From assembly GCA_002493625.1 (NCBI GenBank), contig DKZK01000006.1, positions 32,436-96,435 on the forward strand: a DNA stretch of 64,000 nt, in the 5' to 3' direction. Below the pieces are notes generated by a model. It was not told where the DNA came from, made no database searches, and saw nothing but the letters and a program-made list of their open reading frames with translations. This DNA is from Lachnospiraceae bacterium UBA7076. GTDB lineage: Bacteria > Bacillota > Clostridia > Lachnospirales > Lachnospiraceae. Every line of letters begins with the position of its first letter. Within the stretch, counting starts at the first letter, position 1. Positions 25,991 to 34,945 of this stretch are shown piece by piece. The position numbers and the translations under genes are program-made.

Positions 25991-26122
25991 ATGATCTGCA
26001 TAGTATGTCCGTATAGAAAATATGCAAAATGGGTTGACAGCTTACGAGATAAGTATGATATAACAAATGAAGGAAATATGGAATGGATAAGTCAGACAGG
26101 AGGTATTTATACGGTTGATTGA
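25991..26122 (+). CDS. Possible 43-residue peptide or gene remnant
   Basis: A short open frame beginning MICIVCPYRKYAKW and ending GGIYTVD. It has no clear RBS and starts 10 nt after the membrane-protein stop. It could be the remnant of a larger gene. Reported with low confidence because the composition looks protein-like and nothing else explains the stretch. Confidence 0.2.
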   Translation: MICIVCPYRKYAKWVDSLRDKYDITNEGNMEWISQTGGIYTVD

Positions 26123-26275
26123 ATATGTAAACAAAACTATATAATGTATGCTCTGATTAAAAACAGAATTACAAATGTGGTTATGTTAATTGTAAATCGT
26201 TTATATGAAATATATGGGGATTTCATAGAGACGGTATATGGCGAATGTAAGCAATATAGAAACAGAGGAGAAAGG

Positions 26276-26410
26276 ATGTGTCAAGTTTTCTATGAAAACT
26301 TGACATGCAGCGTCAGTCCTTTGCTGAAAGCAAATTTTAATGGACTGACGTTCCAAGACAGGGGGACAATATATGACAATCAAGGAACTGGCAGGAATTT
26401 TGAATGTTAG
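26276..26410 (+). CDS. Possible leader peptide (uORF) overlapping the lacI start
   Basis: 44 residues starting MCQVFYENLTC, with a very good RBS (gaggagaaagg just upstream) but no resemblance to a known protein. It spans two hairpins and ends 38 nt inside the lacI coding region in another frame. Translation of it could influence lacI expression; a chance open frame is equally possible. Confidence 0.25.
   Translation: MCQVFYENLTCSVSPLLKANFNGLTFQDRGTIYDNQGTGRNFEC
26279..26350 (+). promoter_or_regulatory. Two hairpins in the lacI leader
   Basis: First, TGTCAAGTTTTC and GAAAACTTGACA form a perfect 12-bp stem with a TAT loop (26279-26305). Second, CGTCAGTCC (26311-26319) pairs with GGACTGACG (26342-26350), enclosing a smaller TTTGC/GCAAA hairpin. 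No T-tract follows either, so they are not simple terminators. They may be operators, an RNA control structure or the end of a lost mobile element. The rest of 25982-26372 shows no gene; TTGACA at about 26034 could be part of a promoter. Confidence 0.5.
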
Positions 26411-27389
26411 TCCAACAACGGTATCGAATGTGGTGAATGGACATACTGAAAAAATGTCGGAGGAAACAAGACGTAAAATTGAGCGTGCATTGATTCAGTA
26501 TAATTTTCGCAAAATATATCGCTCAAATGAGCAGCCGGGAGAACTGAAGCTTATATCTGTAGATTTTAATTTAAGGTTCAGAAAGCGGGTTTTTATAGAC
26601 CCTTTCTGCTCAGAGCTGCTTGACTCGATTTGTGTCAAGCTGCAGGAGTATGGCAGATATCCTGTGTGTGGCAGCATAAAGGATACGGAGGAAGCATATA
26701 AAAAGCTTCAGGCAAGAAATATTGAAGGTGGAATTGTGGTCGGCTTTAAGCCTTGGGAATGTGAGGCGTTTTCAAATAAGGTAGGAAAGCCTGTGGTTTT
26801 TATTGATTGCGGCGTGGGAAATTATGACAACGTAGGAATAGAGGATTATGAGGGAGGAAAGCAGATAACAAAATTTATGCTTAATCAGGGACATAGAAAA
26901 ATTGCATTTTTCTGTGACAGGAAGGTTCCCGTGTCAAGTACGCTGGAACGGTTTCAGGGGTATTGCGCAGCTCTCTCAGAGTATGGAATTTCATACAGCA
27001 ATGAAGATTATCTGTATCTTCCTGATGACAGAAATATGATGCGGGAGACGCTGAGGGATTTTGCAATCAGGGCAAAACAGAGAGGTTATACGGCGGTTTT
27101 TGTTGTGTCGGATTATCTTGCAAACGAGACGATTCGCGTATTTGATGCGGTGGGACTTTGCGTGCCTGACGATATATCTGTGACTGGTTTTGATGACAAC
27201 CTCTACGCAACTCTCAGTATACCGAAGCTCACAACAATCCGGCAGTCGATTGCTGAAAAAGGAGAACAGGCTGTTACTCTGCTGATGCAGAGAATATATG
27301 GCGAGGAGGTTCTTGTCAACTCATTCCGGCTTCCTGTGGAGCTGATTGTGAGAGACAGCGTAAAAAATATAACGCTGCCGAATACATAA
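26373..27389 (+). CDS. LacI-family transcriptional regulator of the sugar operon
   Basis: 338 residues. The N-terminal HTH is clear (IKELAGILNVSPTTVSNVVNGHTEKMSEETRRKI; quoted as IKELAGILNVSPTTVSNVVN), followed by a hinge and a periplasmic-binding-protein-like sugar-sensing domain (~60-330) with SVTGFDDNLYATLSIPKLTTI (segment DISVTGFDDN) near the end. LacI/GalR regulators repress sugar operons until an inducer binds. It lies directly upstream of the ABC/alpha-galactosidase operon on the same strand, the usual place for its regulator. Separation by a terminator-like palindrome and 335 nt indicates separate transcription. Confidence 0.9.
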   Translation: MTIKELAGILNVSPTTVSNVVNGHTEKMSEETRRKIERALIQYNFRKIYRSNEQPGELKLISVDFNLRFRKRVFIDPFCSELLDSICVKLQEYGRYPVCGSIKDTEEAYKKLQARNIEGGIVVGFKPWECEAFSNKVGKPVVFIDCGVGNYDNVGIEDYEGGKQITKFMLNQGHRKIAFFCDRKVPVSSTLERFQGYCAALSEYGISYSNEDYLYLPDDRNMMRETLRDFAIRAKQRGYTAVFVVSDYLANETIRVFDAVGLCVPDDISVTGFDDNLYATLSIPKLTTIRQSIAEKGEQAVTLLMQRIYGEEVLVNSFRLPVELIVRDSVKNITLPNT

Positions 27390-27473
27390 CATACACATCA
27401 TATATATCGTACATAAGCAGGGGGATGTCGTACCATGAATAGAATTATTATTTGAAGACGCCGGCACTTAAAT

Positions 27474-27531
27474 GGGGCTGTCGCAATAAGGATTTTTTTC
27501 TTAGAACTAAAATCCTTATTGCGACAGCTCC
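27474..27531. repeat. Family-1 palindromic repeat, copy A (compact hairpin, probable terminator)
   Basis: Arms GGGGCTGTCGCAATAAGG... and its complement ...CCTTATTGCGACAGCTCC form a stem of about 23 bp around a 12-nt loop, followed by a T-run. This is the shortest and cleanest copy in the window. It lies 84 nt after lacI and could terminate lacI. The rest of 27390-27724 is very AT-rich and contains no gene. Confidence 0.85.
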
Positions 27532-27623
27532 TTTTTTGTATATTTTTTGTAATTGTGCAAAATGCTAAAACAGATATTGGTAAATTGTTAATATATTATA
27601 TATTTTTGTGCATTTTGTTGGTG

Positions 27624-27651
27624 TTGTGCATAACATATTGAAAAACATAAT
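27624..27651 (+). promoter_or_regulatory. Candidate promoter of the sugar-uptake operon
   Basis: TTGTGC (27624-27629) and CATAAT (27646-27651) are 16 nt apart, about 75 nt before the first gene. The region is so AT-rich that alternatives exist. No clear LacI-type palindrome with a central CG was found nearby. Confidence 0.35.
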
Positions 27652-27724
27652 ATAACAAAATAACATAATTATATGTGGTAACACGTTGAATATATATATT
27701 ATTAAAGGAAGAAGGAGGTAAAAG

Positions 27725-29008
27725 ATGAAAAACAAAAAGTGTGCGCTTTTTGCTGCAACTGCAATGGCTATTTCGCTTCTGGCAGGTGGATGCGGCATGA
27801 GTAAGGATGATGACGGGAAAGTCAGAATTGAGCTTGTGCAGTATAAGCCGGAGGCTGTAGACGTATTTGAGGAGCTTGAAGACAGATTCAATGCCACACA
27901 TGATGACATTGAATTGGTAATCGACTCCCCGAACGATGCAATGACAATTTTAAAGACAAGATTTATCAGGGAAGATAATCCGGACATTATTGGAATCGGT
28001 GGTGATATCAATTACTCCAATTTCTTAGATGCCGAGATGATCATGGATGTATCAGATTTTGATGGACTTTCCGACATCAAGGAAAACTATCTGAGCATCA
28101 ACAAGGATTTAGAGTATGTTCCAAAGGATGGGGTATATGCGGTGCCTTACATGGCAAATGCCGCAGGCGTGCTCTACAATCGGGATATGTTTGAAGAACA
28201 TGGCTGGGAGGTTCCGGAGACATGGGAGGAATTTACGGCGCTGTGTGATACCATTGCGAAGGAGGGGATGTATCCGCTTTATTTTGGCTACAAGGATATA
28301 TGGACCTGTCTTGCGCCATGGAATGCAATTGCAGTAAATTTATGCCCGTCTGACCTGGCTTATCAGGTAAACAGCGGAAATGCAAAATTTTCAGAGCATT
28401 ATGCTGAAGTTGCTGTAAAGGAGCGTGAGCTTCTTAAATGGGCACAGCCGAATCCGGTTGCATATAGCTACAATGATGCCTGTACCGCTTTTGCCAGAGG
28501 GGAATCTGCAATGTATGTCATAGGAAGCTACGCTATTCCGCAGATTAAGTCCGTTAATCCGGATATCAATATTGATTCTTTTGTATTCCCTGCCAGCAGT
28601 GATGCGTCGAAAAATGTATTAAATTCCGGTAATGACCTGATGTTCTGCGTTATGGAGGACTGTGAGAACAAGGAGGCGGCATATGAAGTTTTGCGTTTCC
28701 TGCTTGAGGACGAAAATATTGAGCTTTATCTGGAAGCACAGAGCGCAGTGCCTTGTAAGAAGGGAGATTTTGAACTCGCATCCGAGCTTGACAGCATGCG
28801 GGAATATATTGACAACGGTATTGTGGCGGATTATCAGGATCACCATTATCCAAGCGAGATGGCAGTGGACGCCATGATTCAGACCTACCTTCTGGATAAC
28901 GGAAGTGATGCGCTGGATACCTTTATGGCAAGATTTGACAAGGAATGGGTGCGTTACAATAAGGATATTATAGCGAAGGTAGAAAAATATAAGGAGAAAG
29001 GGGAGTAG
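27725..29008 (+). CDS. ABC transporter sugar-binding lipoprotein (raffinose/sucrose type)
   Basis: 427 residues. A lipoprotein signal peptide ends in the lipobox LLAGGC, with Cys about residue 23. The mature part is a family-1 extracellular solute-binding protein (PDIIGIGG, GVYAVPYMANAAGVLYNRDMFEEHGW-type block, segments MANAAGVLYNRDMF and PETWEEF). It captures oligosaccharide outside the cell for the two permeases that follow. An aaggaggt RBS precedes it. Placement with alpha-galactosidase and a sucrose-active enzyme suggests raffinose-family sugars or sucrose, which is inference from neighbours. Confidence 0.88.
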   Translation: MKNKKCALFAATAMAISLLAGGCGMSKDDDGKVRIELVQYKPEAVDVFEELEDRFNATHDDIELVIDSPNDAMTILKTRFIREDNPDIIGIGGDINYSNFLDAEMIMDVSDFDGLSDIKENYLSINKDLEYVPKDGVYAVPYMANAAGVLYNRDMFEEHGWEVPETWEEFTALCDTIAKEGMYPLYFGYKDIWTCLAPWNAIAVNLCPSDLAYQVNSGNAKFSEHYAEVAVKERELLKWAQPNPVAYSYNDACTAFARGESAMYVIGSYAIPQIKSVNPDINIDSFVFPASSDASKNVLNSGNDLMFCVMEDCENKEAAYEVLRFLLEDENIELYLEAQSAVPCKKGDFELASELDSMREYIDNGIVADYQDHHYPSEMAVDAMIQTYLLDNGSDALDTFMARFDKEWVRYNKDIIAKVEKYKEKGE

Positions 29009-29011
29009 AAG

Positions 29012-29926
29012 ATGGGAAATGAAGATGCAAAGACAGAAAAGAAAGTGAAAAAAGCGAAGACATGGAGTAAAAACGACAAAATCTTTCTTGGAATCCTGAT
29101 ACCTGTATTGGTTTTGTTTTTCTTATTTAATACGCTTCCTTTGCTTAAGGGCTTTTATTACGGGCTTACGAATTTCAGGGGTTATGGAAATTATGATTTT
29201 GTAGGATTGCGTAACTTTAAGGATTTGTTCTCCGATGCAAGAGTAGGAAAGTCCTATCTGTTCACTTTTAAATATGCGCTGATTATGACGCTTTTAGTCA
29301 ATTTCCTGAGTCTTGTTCTTGCGTTGGGAATGAACAGGGAGATAAAAGGAAAGAATGCTCTCAGGGGTATTTATTTCGTGCCGAATATACTCGGCGGACT
29401 GGTTGTCGGTTATATTTTCAGCTTTATATTTACGTATATTTTACCGGCGGTAGGAGAGGCAACCGGTATTGGATTTCTTCAGAACAGTTTTCTTGCAAGT
29501 ACCAAAACAGCGTGGATTGCCATTGTGATTGTAGGAGCATGGCAGGGTATTGCAATGAATACGATTATTTATATATCCGGTCTTCAGACCGTACCCGAGG
29601 AGGTATATGAGGCCTGTATGCTGGACGGAGCTGCAGGATGGAAAAAGTTTTCCAAGATTACGCTTCCGCTCATTATGCCTTTTGTAACAATCAACCTTGT
29701 ACTCTGTATGAAAAATGCGTTGATGGTGTTTGACCAGATTATGTCCCTGACAAAAGGCGGACCTTCACAGAGTACGGAGTCTATCTCATATCTGATTTAT
29801 AATAATGGTATGAGTGGCGGACAATTTGGTTTCCAGAGCGCAAATGCATTTGTATTCTTTGTTGTAATTGTTGTTATTTCATTTTTACAGATGAAATTCT
29901 TAGGTGGAAAGGAGGAGCAGTTATAA
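29012..29926 (+). CDS. ABC sugar transporter permease 1 (MalF/MsmF type)
   Basis: 304 residues with about six membrane segments starting near residue 27. The EAA-type cytoplasmic loop is visible as VYEACMLDGAAGWKKFSKITLPLI, quoted as EVYEACMLDGAAGWKKF, which couples to the ATPase. It lies 3 nt after the binding protein and overlaps the next permease by one base. Family: carbohydrate uptake transporter-1. Confidence 0.92.
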   Translation: MGNEDAKTEKKVKKAKTWSKNDKIFLGILIPVLVLFFLFNTLPLLKGFYYGLTNFRGYGNYDFVGLRNFKDLFSDARVGKSYLFTFKYALIMTLLVNFLSLVLALGMNREIKGKNALRGIYFVPNILGGLVVGYIFSFIFTYILPAVGEATGIGFLQNSFLASTKTAWIAIVIVGAWQGIAMNTIIYISGLQTVPEEVYEACMLDGAAGWKKFSKITLPLIMPFVTINLVLCMKNALMVFDQIMSLTKGGPSQSTESISYLIYNNGMSGGQFGFQSANAFVFFVVIVVISFLQMKFLGGKEEQL

Positions 29927-30903
29927 TGGAAAATAAGGAACGTGAAAATAATGAAGTTCAGGAAGATGTAACTGCAAAGAGCGTTACGCCGAAGGCGCCT
30001 GAGAAAAAGATTGAAAAAACATCTGAAACTGAGAAAAAACCGCCGAAGATGAAAAAGTCCAAGGGGGCTGTGGGCGGAAAAACAGTAAATATAATCATTA
30101 ATATTTTGTTGGTTATCGGCTGTCTTACCGTATTTTTCCCGTTATATATGACCGTGATTATTGCATTTAAGAAACCATCTGAGATGACAAATGATGTAGC
30201 GGGGGCACTGGCATTTCCGGAAAAATGGAATCTGGACAATTTTGCAGAGGCGATGCGCGTGACGGATTTCTGGCATTCCCTGGGTAACAGCTTACTTCTG
30301 ACCGGTGTGACGGTTATTATCTGTATTCTGCTTCACTCGCTGGCGGGATATGTTATCGGCAGAAAGATGGCGAGGCTGAAAACATTTAAAGCAGCATATT
30401 TTTATATCGTAAGCGGTATGTTTGTGCCATTTGCAGTGTTGATGATGCCTCTTGTAAAGCAGACAGCCCAGATGGGAATTGCAAACCGGATTGGCGTTAT
30501 TGTTTTATATGTGGTATTCTTTATGCCGATGAACATGATGCTGTATACGGGATATCTGAAAAATATTCCGCTTGCCCTTGAGGAAGCCGCCTGTGTGGAT
30601 GGCGCCACTGCATGGCAGACATACTGGAAAATTATCTTTCCGAATATGAAGCCGATGCATGCGACGGTTGCAGTTCTGACTGCCATGAGTACATGGAATG
30701 ATGTAATGACGCCGCTTGTTATTATGTCAGGCACGGAGCAGAATACGCTTCCGTTGGCACAGCTTAATTTCCAGTCACAGTTCGGAACAAATTATAACCT
30801 TGCATTTGCATCCTATCTGCTTGCGTTGCTGCCAATCCTGATATTCTATATTATATGCCAGAAGCAGATTATCGGCGGCGTGGTAAATGGTGCGGTTAAA
30901 TAG
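29926..30903 (+). CDS. ABC sugar transporter permease 2 (MalG/MsmG type)
   Basis: 325 residues. It has an unusually long, highly charged N-terminal extension (~55 residues, Lys/Glu/Pro-rich) before the first membrane segment, then six segments and the EAA loop ALEEAACVDGATAWQTYWKI (EEAACVDGATAWQTY). It pairs with permease 1. No ATP-binding subunit gene is in the operon, so a shared MsmK-type ATPase elsewhere must energise transport, which is common in Firmicutes. Confidence 0.92.
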   Translation: MENKERENNEVQEDVTAKSVTPKAPEKKIEKTSETEKKPPKMKKSKGAVGGKTVNIIINILLVIGCLTVFFPLYMTVIIAFKKPSEMTNDVAGALAFPEKWNLDNFAEAMRVTDFWHSLGNSLLLTGVTVIICILLHSLAGYVIGRKMARLKTFKAAYFYIVSGMFVPFAVLMMPLVKQTAQMGIANRIGVIVLYVVFFMPMNMMLYTGYLKNIPLALEEAACVDGATAWQTYWKIIFPNMKPMHATVAVLTAMSTWNDVMTPLVIMSGTEQNTLPLAQLNFQSQFGTNYNLAFASYLLALLPILIFYIICQKQIIGGVVNGAVK

Positions 30904-30924
30904 TAGTATAGAGGAAAAAACAGT

Positions 30925-32724
30925 ATGAATTTAGAACAAAGTTATTATGAGCTTTACGGTGATAATGATATAACGAAATTCCGTTATGGGCAGCTTATGG
31001 ATATTATGGAGCGTGCTGAAAAAGAAAGACCGTCTGCGCTTAAAAAATATGATAAAGAGGGTAACGTATGGTATCATTCGGAAAAAATGGTGGGTATGAT
31101 GCTGTATGTGGACCGGTTTAGCGGCAATCTTGCGGGCTTTGAGAAAAAAATTGATTATCTGGCGGAGCTTGGAGTGACCTATGTTCATTTTATGCCAATC
31201 TTAAAATCCAGAGAGGGAAATAATGATGGCGGTTATGCGGTATCGGATTACCTGACAGTTGATGAACGGTTCGGAAATATGGAAACATTGACAAAAATTA
31301 TTGGCATTATGAGAAAAAAGGGAATCCGTACCTGCATAGATTTTGTCTTAAATCATACGTCCAAGGAACATATCTGGGCAAAAAAGTGTCTGGAGGGTGA
31401 GGAAGACTACAGGGATATGTACATTATGTTTGACGACGACACCATGCCGAAGGAGTATGAGAAAACGCTTACGCAGATATTTCCGGGTGTTGCGCCGGGG
31501 AATTTCACATATTATCCGGAGTACGGAAAATATATTATGACCCGTTTTTATGAATTTCAATGGGATTTGAATTATAGGAATCCGCAGGTGTTCAATAAAA
31601 TCGTTGAGGTATTGCTCACACTTGCAAACAAGGGGGTCGATATATTCCGTCTGGATGCAATTCCATATATGTGGAAGGAACCGGGCACCGTCTGCATGAA
31701 TCATCCGAATGTGCACAAGCTGATTGCCATGATGTATGAGATTACAAGACAGGTATGTCCGAGTGTCATATTTCTCGGGGAGGCAATTGTACAGCCTTTT
31801 GAGATTGTCAGATATTTTGGAAACGGCGTGGATAAGGAATGTAATGTCATGTACAATGCATCCTTTATGGTACTGCTGTGGAATTCTCTTGCAACCCGTG
31901 ATGTGCGGCTTATGGAGCGCTCTCTGGCGAAGGATTACGGGATTCCGGATGATGGCATATGGATTAATTATGTCCGCTGCCATGATGATATAGGCTGGGG
32001 CTTTGAGACGGATATTTTAAGAAGCCTCGGGCTTGATCCGGAGCAGCATAAGCAGTTTATGATTCGCTACATGGAAGGAAAATATCCGGACAGCTTTTCC
32101 GTTGGCGAGCTGTATGAATATAATCCGGTGACGGGGGATGCAAGAAACAGCGGCACCCTTGCTTCCATGTGCGGACTGGAGCAGGCGGAAAATGAAAAGC
32201 ACAGATATAAGCTGGAGCTTGCAGTCAAGCGCATCCTGCTGGTGCATGCAATGATTATTTCCTATACCGGCATTCCGCTGCTTTACAGCGGCGACGAAAT
32301 CGGTCAGCTGAACGATTGGAGCTATAAGCAGGTGCCGGAGCATGCAAATGATTCCAGATGGCTGCATCGAGGAAAAATGAACTGGGAGCTTGCCGAAAAC
32401 AGACATGACCTTAGTCTTGTGGAGGGGCAGATTTTCCAGAAGCTAAAGCAGATGATTGAAATCCGGAAAAGCTGTGTTTATTTCAGCTCGGATTATCGCG
32501 CAATTCCTGTGGAAACATTAAACCCTGCCGTGTTTTGTTTTCATAAGGCGGATAAAATGCTGGTGCTTGCCAACTTTTCAGAGCATGAACAGTGGGTGGA
32601 TTCCTGCAGCTTTGACTGGTTTGGACTGCCGGGAGAAATGCATGATCTTATAACGGGAAGGCAGATAAGGTCATATCAGAATACGATTTTGCTGGGACCA
32701 TATGAATTTTTATGGCTGGTATAG
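30925..32724 (+). CDS. GH13 subfamily 4 amylosucrase-like alpha-glucosyltransferase
   Basis: 599 residues, close to amylosucrase length (~630). GH13 motifs in order: DFVLNHTS; FRLDAIPYMWK with the Asp nucleophile; FLGEAIVQP with the Glu acid/base; VRCHDDIGWGF with the transition-state Asp. The PGVAPGNF and EFQWDLNYRNP blocks are typical of amylosucrase rather than alpha-amylase. No signal peptide, so it acts in the cytoplasm. Expected activity is on sucrose, releasing fructose and transferring glucose to glucan, or hydrolysing sucrose. The fructokinase in the same operon fits. Exact product cannot be told from sequence. Confidence 0.82.
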   Translation: MNLEQSYYELYGDNDITKFRYGQLMDIMERAEKERPSALKKYDKEGNVWYHSEKMVGMMLYVDRFSGNLAGFEKKIDYLAELGVTYVHFMPILKSREGNNDGGYAVSDYLTVDERFGNMETLTKIIGIMRKKGIRTCIDFVLNHTSKEHIWAKKCLEGEEDYRDMYIMFDDDTMPKEYEKTLTQIFPGVAPGNFTYYPEYGKYIMTRFYEFQWDLNYRNPQVFNKIVEVLLTLANKGVDIFRLDAIPYMWKEPGTVCMNHPNVHKLIAMMYEITRQVCPSVIFLGEAIVQPFEIVRYFGNGVDKECNVMYNASFMVLLWNSLATRDVRLMERSLAKDYGIPDDGIWINYVRCHDDIGWGFETDILRSLGLDPEQHKQFMIRYMEGKYPDSFSVGELYEYNPVTGDARNSGTLASMCGLEQAENEKHRYKLELAVKRILLVHAMIISYTGIPLLYSGDEIGQLNDWSYKQVPEHANDSRWLHRGKMNWELAENRHDLSLVEGQIFQKLKQMIEIRKSCVYFSSDYRAIPVETLNPAVFCFHKADKMLVLANFSEHEQWVDSCSFDWFGLPGEMHDLITGRQIRSYQNTILLGPYEFLWLV

Positions 32725-32745
32725 CGTTTAGGAAGGGAGAAAACA

Positions 32746-34944
32746 ATGGGAATCGTAATCAGGGATAAGGTTTTTACAATTCACACAAAAAACAGCACGT
32801 ATCAGCTCAAGGTTGATGATAAAGGCGTGCTGCTGCATACTTATTATGGAGCGCGTACGGATGAGACGGATTATTCCTATCGGATAATGCCGGCGGACGT
32901 AGGCTTTTCCGGAAACATTGCGGTAACGGATGACAGGACGTATTCCATGGATTATTTTCCGCAGGAATATCCGGTTTTGGGAAGCGGCGATTATCGTGTG
33001 AATTGTCTGGAAATGGATCTGGGACATGGCGTTAAGGATTGCATGCTGTTTTATGATTCATACAGGACATATTCAGGAAAGTATTCCCTCTCCGGTCTCC
33101 CTGCATTATTTGCAGGAGAAAATGACAATGTTGAAACTCTGGAAATCGTAATGAAGGAAGATAAAGAGGAGATATATGTGCATCTTCTCTATGGGGTGTT
33201 TTTTGAAACGGATATCATAACCCGCGCTGCTTTTATTGAAAATAAAAGCGGAAAAGAAGTCCGCTTATCAAGAGTGATGTCGCTTTGTTTGGATTTTGCG
33301 CGTGGAGATTATGACATGATTCATTTTCATGGAAGACATGCCAATGAAAGAAACATGGAGAGAGTGCCGCTGTTTCACGGTATTTTTGAGCAAAGAAGTA
33401 CCAGAGGAACATCCAGCCATCAGCATAATCCCTTTGTAATTCTTGCAGATAAAAATACAAATGAGGAAATGGGAGAATGCTATGGCGCGGCACTATTGTA
33501 TAGCGGCGGTTTTCATATACAGACAGAGGTGGACCAGCTTGAGCATGCAAGACTTGTAATCGGAATAGACGACTCAGAGCTGGACTGGAGGCTTGCCGAC
33601 GGAGATATATTTACTGCGCCGGAGGTAATGCTTGGGTACAGTAAAAATGGATTTGGCAGCTTGTCACATAAATATCACAATACCGTTTTCCGCCATCTGA
33701 TACGCAGCGCATGGAAGGACAGACAGCGTCCGGTGCTTGTCAATAACTGGGAGGCAACCTATTTTAATTTTAATGGGGAAAAGCTCCTTGAAATAGCAAA
33801 GCAGGGTGCGGAGCTTGGGCTTGATATGCTTGTGCTTGATGACGGCTGGTTCGGGAAACGGGATGATGATTATTCCGGCTTAGGCGATTGGAATGTAAAC
33901 GAAGAAAAGCTTGGCTGTTCGCTTAAGGAACTGGTAGACAATGTAAATAACATGGGACTTTCCTTTGGTATATGGGTGGAGCCGGAGATGATATCGGAGG
34001 ACAGTGATTTGTACAGGGCGCATCCTGATTGGGCGCTTGCAGTTCCGGGCAGAGAGCCTGTAAGAGGAAGGTCCCAGCTTGTGCTTGATATGACGAGAGA
34101 TGATGTGATTTCGTATATTGAAGGGCGTTTGTTTGCGCTTCTGGATAGTGCAAATATACAATATATCAAATGGGATATGAACCGCTCTTTGGCGGCAGCT
34201 TACAGTGCGGGACTGGAGCGGGAACGTCAGGGAGAGGTCCGGCACCGGTTTGTGCTTGGTCTGTATCGTGTACTGGAGGATTTGCACACAAGGTATCCGG
34301 ATCTTCTGATTGAAGGCTGCAGCGGAGGAGGAGGCCGCTTTGATATGGGCATGCTCTATTATACCCCGCAGATCTGGTGCAGCGACAATACAGATGCAAT
34401 TGAGCGGTTGCGGATACAGTACGGAACGTCCTTTGCATATCCAATGTCATCAGTATCAGCGCATGTTTCCGTGTGTCCGAACCATCAAAACGGACGCACA
34501 ACACCGTTTAAGACAAGAGGCATATGCGCCATGCAGGGTACATTTGGATTTGAACTGGATCTGAGCCGGATGAGCGACGAGGATAAAATGCTTGCGAGGG
34601 AGCAGGTTAAGACCTTTAAAAAACATTACAGGCTGTTCCAGTTTGGAGATTATTACAGAATTACATCACCATTTGACAATCCGGATTTTACTGCATGGGA
34701 ATATGCGGATAAAAACGGACGGGAGGCATATCTGGCTGTTGTGTTTACGGATGTGCATGGAAATCCTTTGCCAAAGCTGGTACGTTTTCAGGGACTGATA
34801 CCGGAGGCGGTGTATAAAATCGTTCAGGATGGAAATGCTGTTGAGCCTCGTACAGGCGCCGCATTGATGAATGGTGGTCTGTTGCTGCCCATACCTGAGA
34901 AAAATTATGATTCAACAGCGTTTTATATAAGTGTGGAGGAATAA
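32746..34944 (+). CDS. Alpha-galactosidase, GH36
   Basis: 732 residues, the full length of bacterial GH36 enzymes (AgaR/RafA type). The N-terminal beta-sandwich leads to a TIM barrel with LVLDDGWFG, the nucleophile Asp in YIKWDMNRS, CSGGGGRFD, and the acid/base Asp in WCSDNTDAIERL. It removes alpha-1,6-galactose from raffinose, stachyose or melibiose. No signal peptide: acts on imported sugar. It sits 21 nt after the amylosucrase-like gene and 1 nt before the fructokinase ATG. Confidence 0.94.
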   Translation: MGIVIRDKVFTIHTKNSTYQLKVDDKGVLLHTYYGARTDETDYSYRIMPADVGFSGNIAVTDDRTYSMDYFPQEYPVLGSGDYRVNCLEMDLGHGVKDCMLFYDSYRTYSGKYSLSGLPALFAGENDNVETLEIVMKEDKEEIYVHLLYGVFFETDIITRAAFIENKSGKEVRLSRVMSLCLDFARGDYDMIHFHGRHANERNMERVPLFHGIFEQRSTRGTSSHQHNPFVILADKNTNEEMGECYGAALLYSGGFHIQTEVDQLEHARLVIGIDDSELDWRLADGDIFTAPEVMLGYSKNGFGSLSHKYHNTVFRHLIRSAWKDRQRPVLVNNWEATYFNFNGEKLLEIAKQGAELGLDMLVLDDGWFGKRDDDYSGLGDWNVNEEKLGCSLKELVDNVNNMGLSFGIWVEPEMISEDSDLYRAHPDWALAVPGREPVRGRSQLVLDMTRDDVISYIEGRLFALLDSANIQYIKWDMNRSLAAAYSAGLERERQGEVRHRFVLGLYRVLEDLHTRYPDLLIEGCSGGGGRFDMGMLYYTPQIWCSDNTDAIERLRIQYGTSFAYPMSSVSAHVSVCPNHQNGRTTPFKTRGICAMQGTFGFELDLSRMSDEDKMLAREQVKTFKKHYRLFQFGDYYRITSPFDNPDFTAWEYADKNGREAYLAVVFTDVHGNPLPKLVRFQGLIPEAVYKIVQDGNAVEPRTGAALMNGGLLLPIPEKNYDSTAFYISVEE

Positions 34945-34945
34945 T

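Noticed and set aside
26144..26410. 88-residue open frame before lacI
   Set aside because: Its first half has no RBS and no recognisable sequence; only the last 44 codons, with a good RBS, are kept as a weak uORF candidate.
27655..27715. LacI-type operator near GGTAACACGTTGAA
   Set aside because: The two halves around the central CG do not match as an inverted repeat; not better than chance in this AT-rich stretch.
33880..34287. Minus-strand open frames opposite the alpha-galactosidase gene
   Set aside because: No start context, no protein-like composition, and the sense frame has all GH36 motifs.
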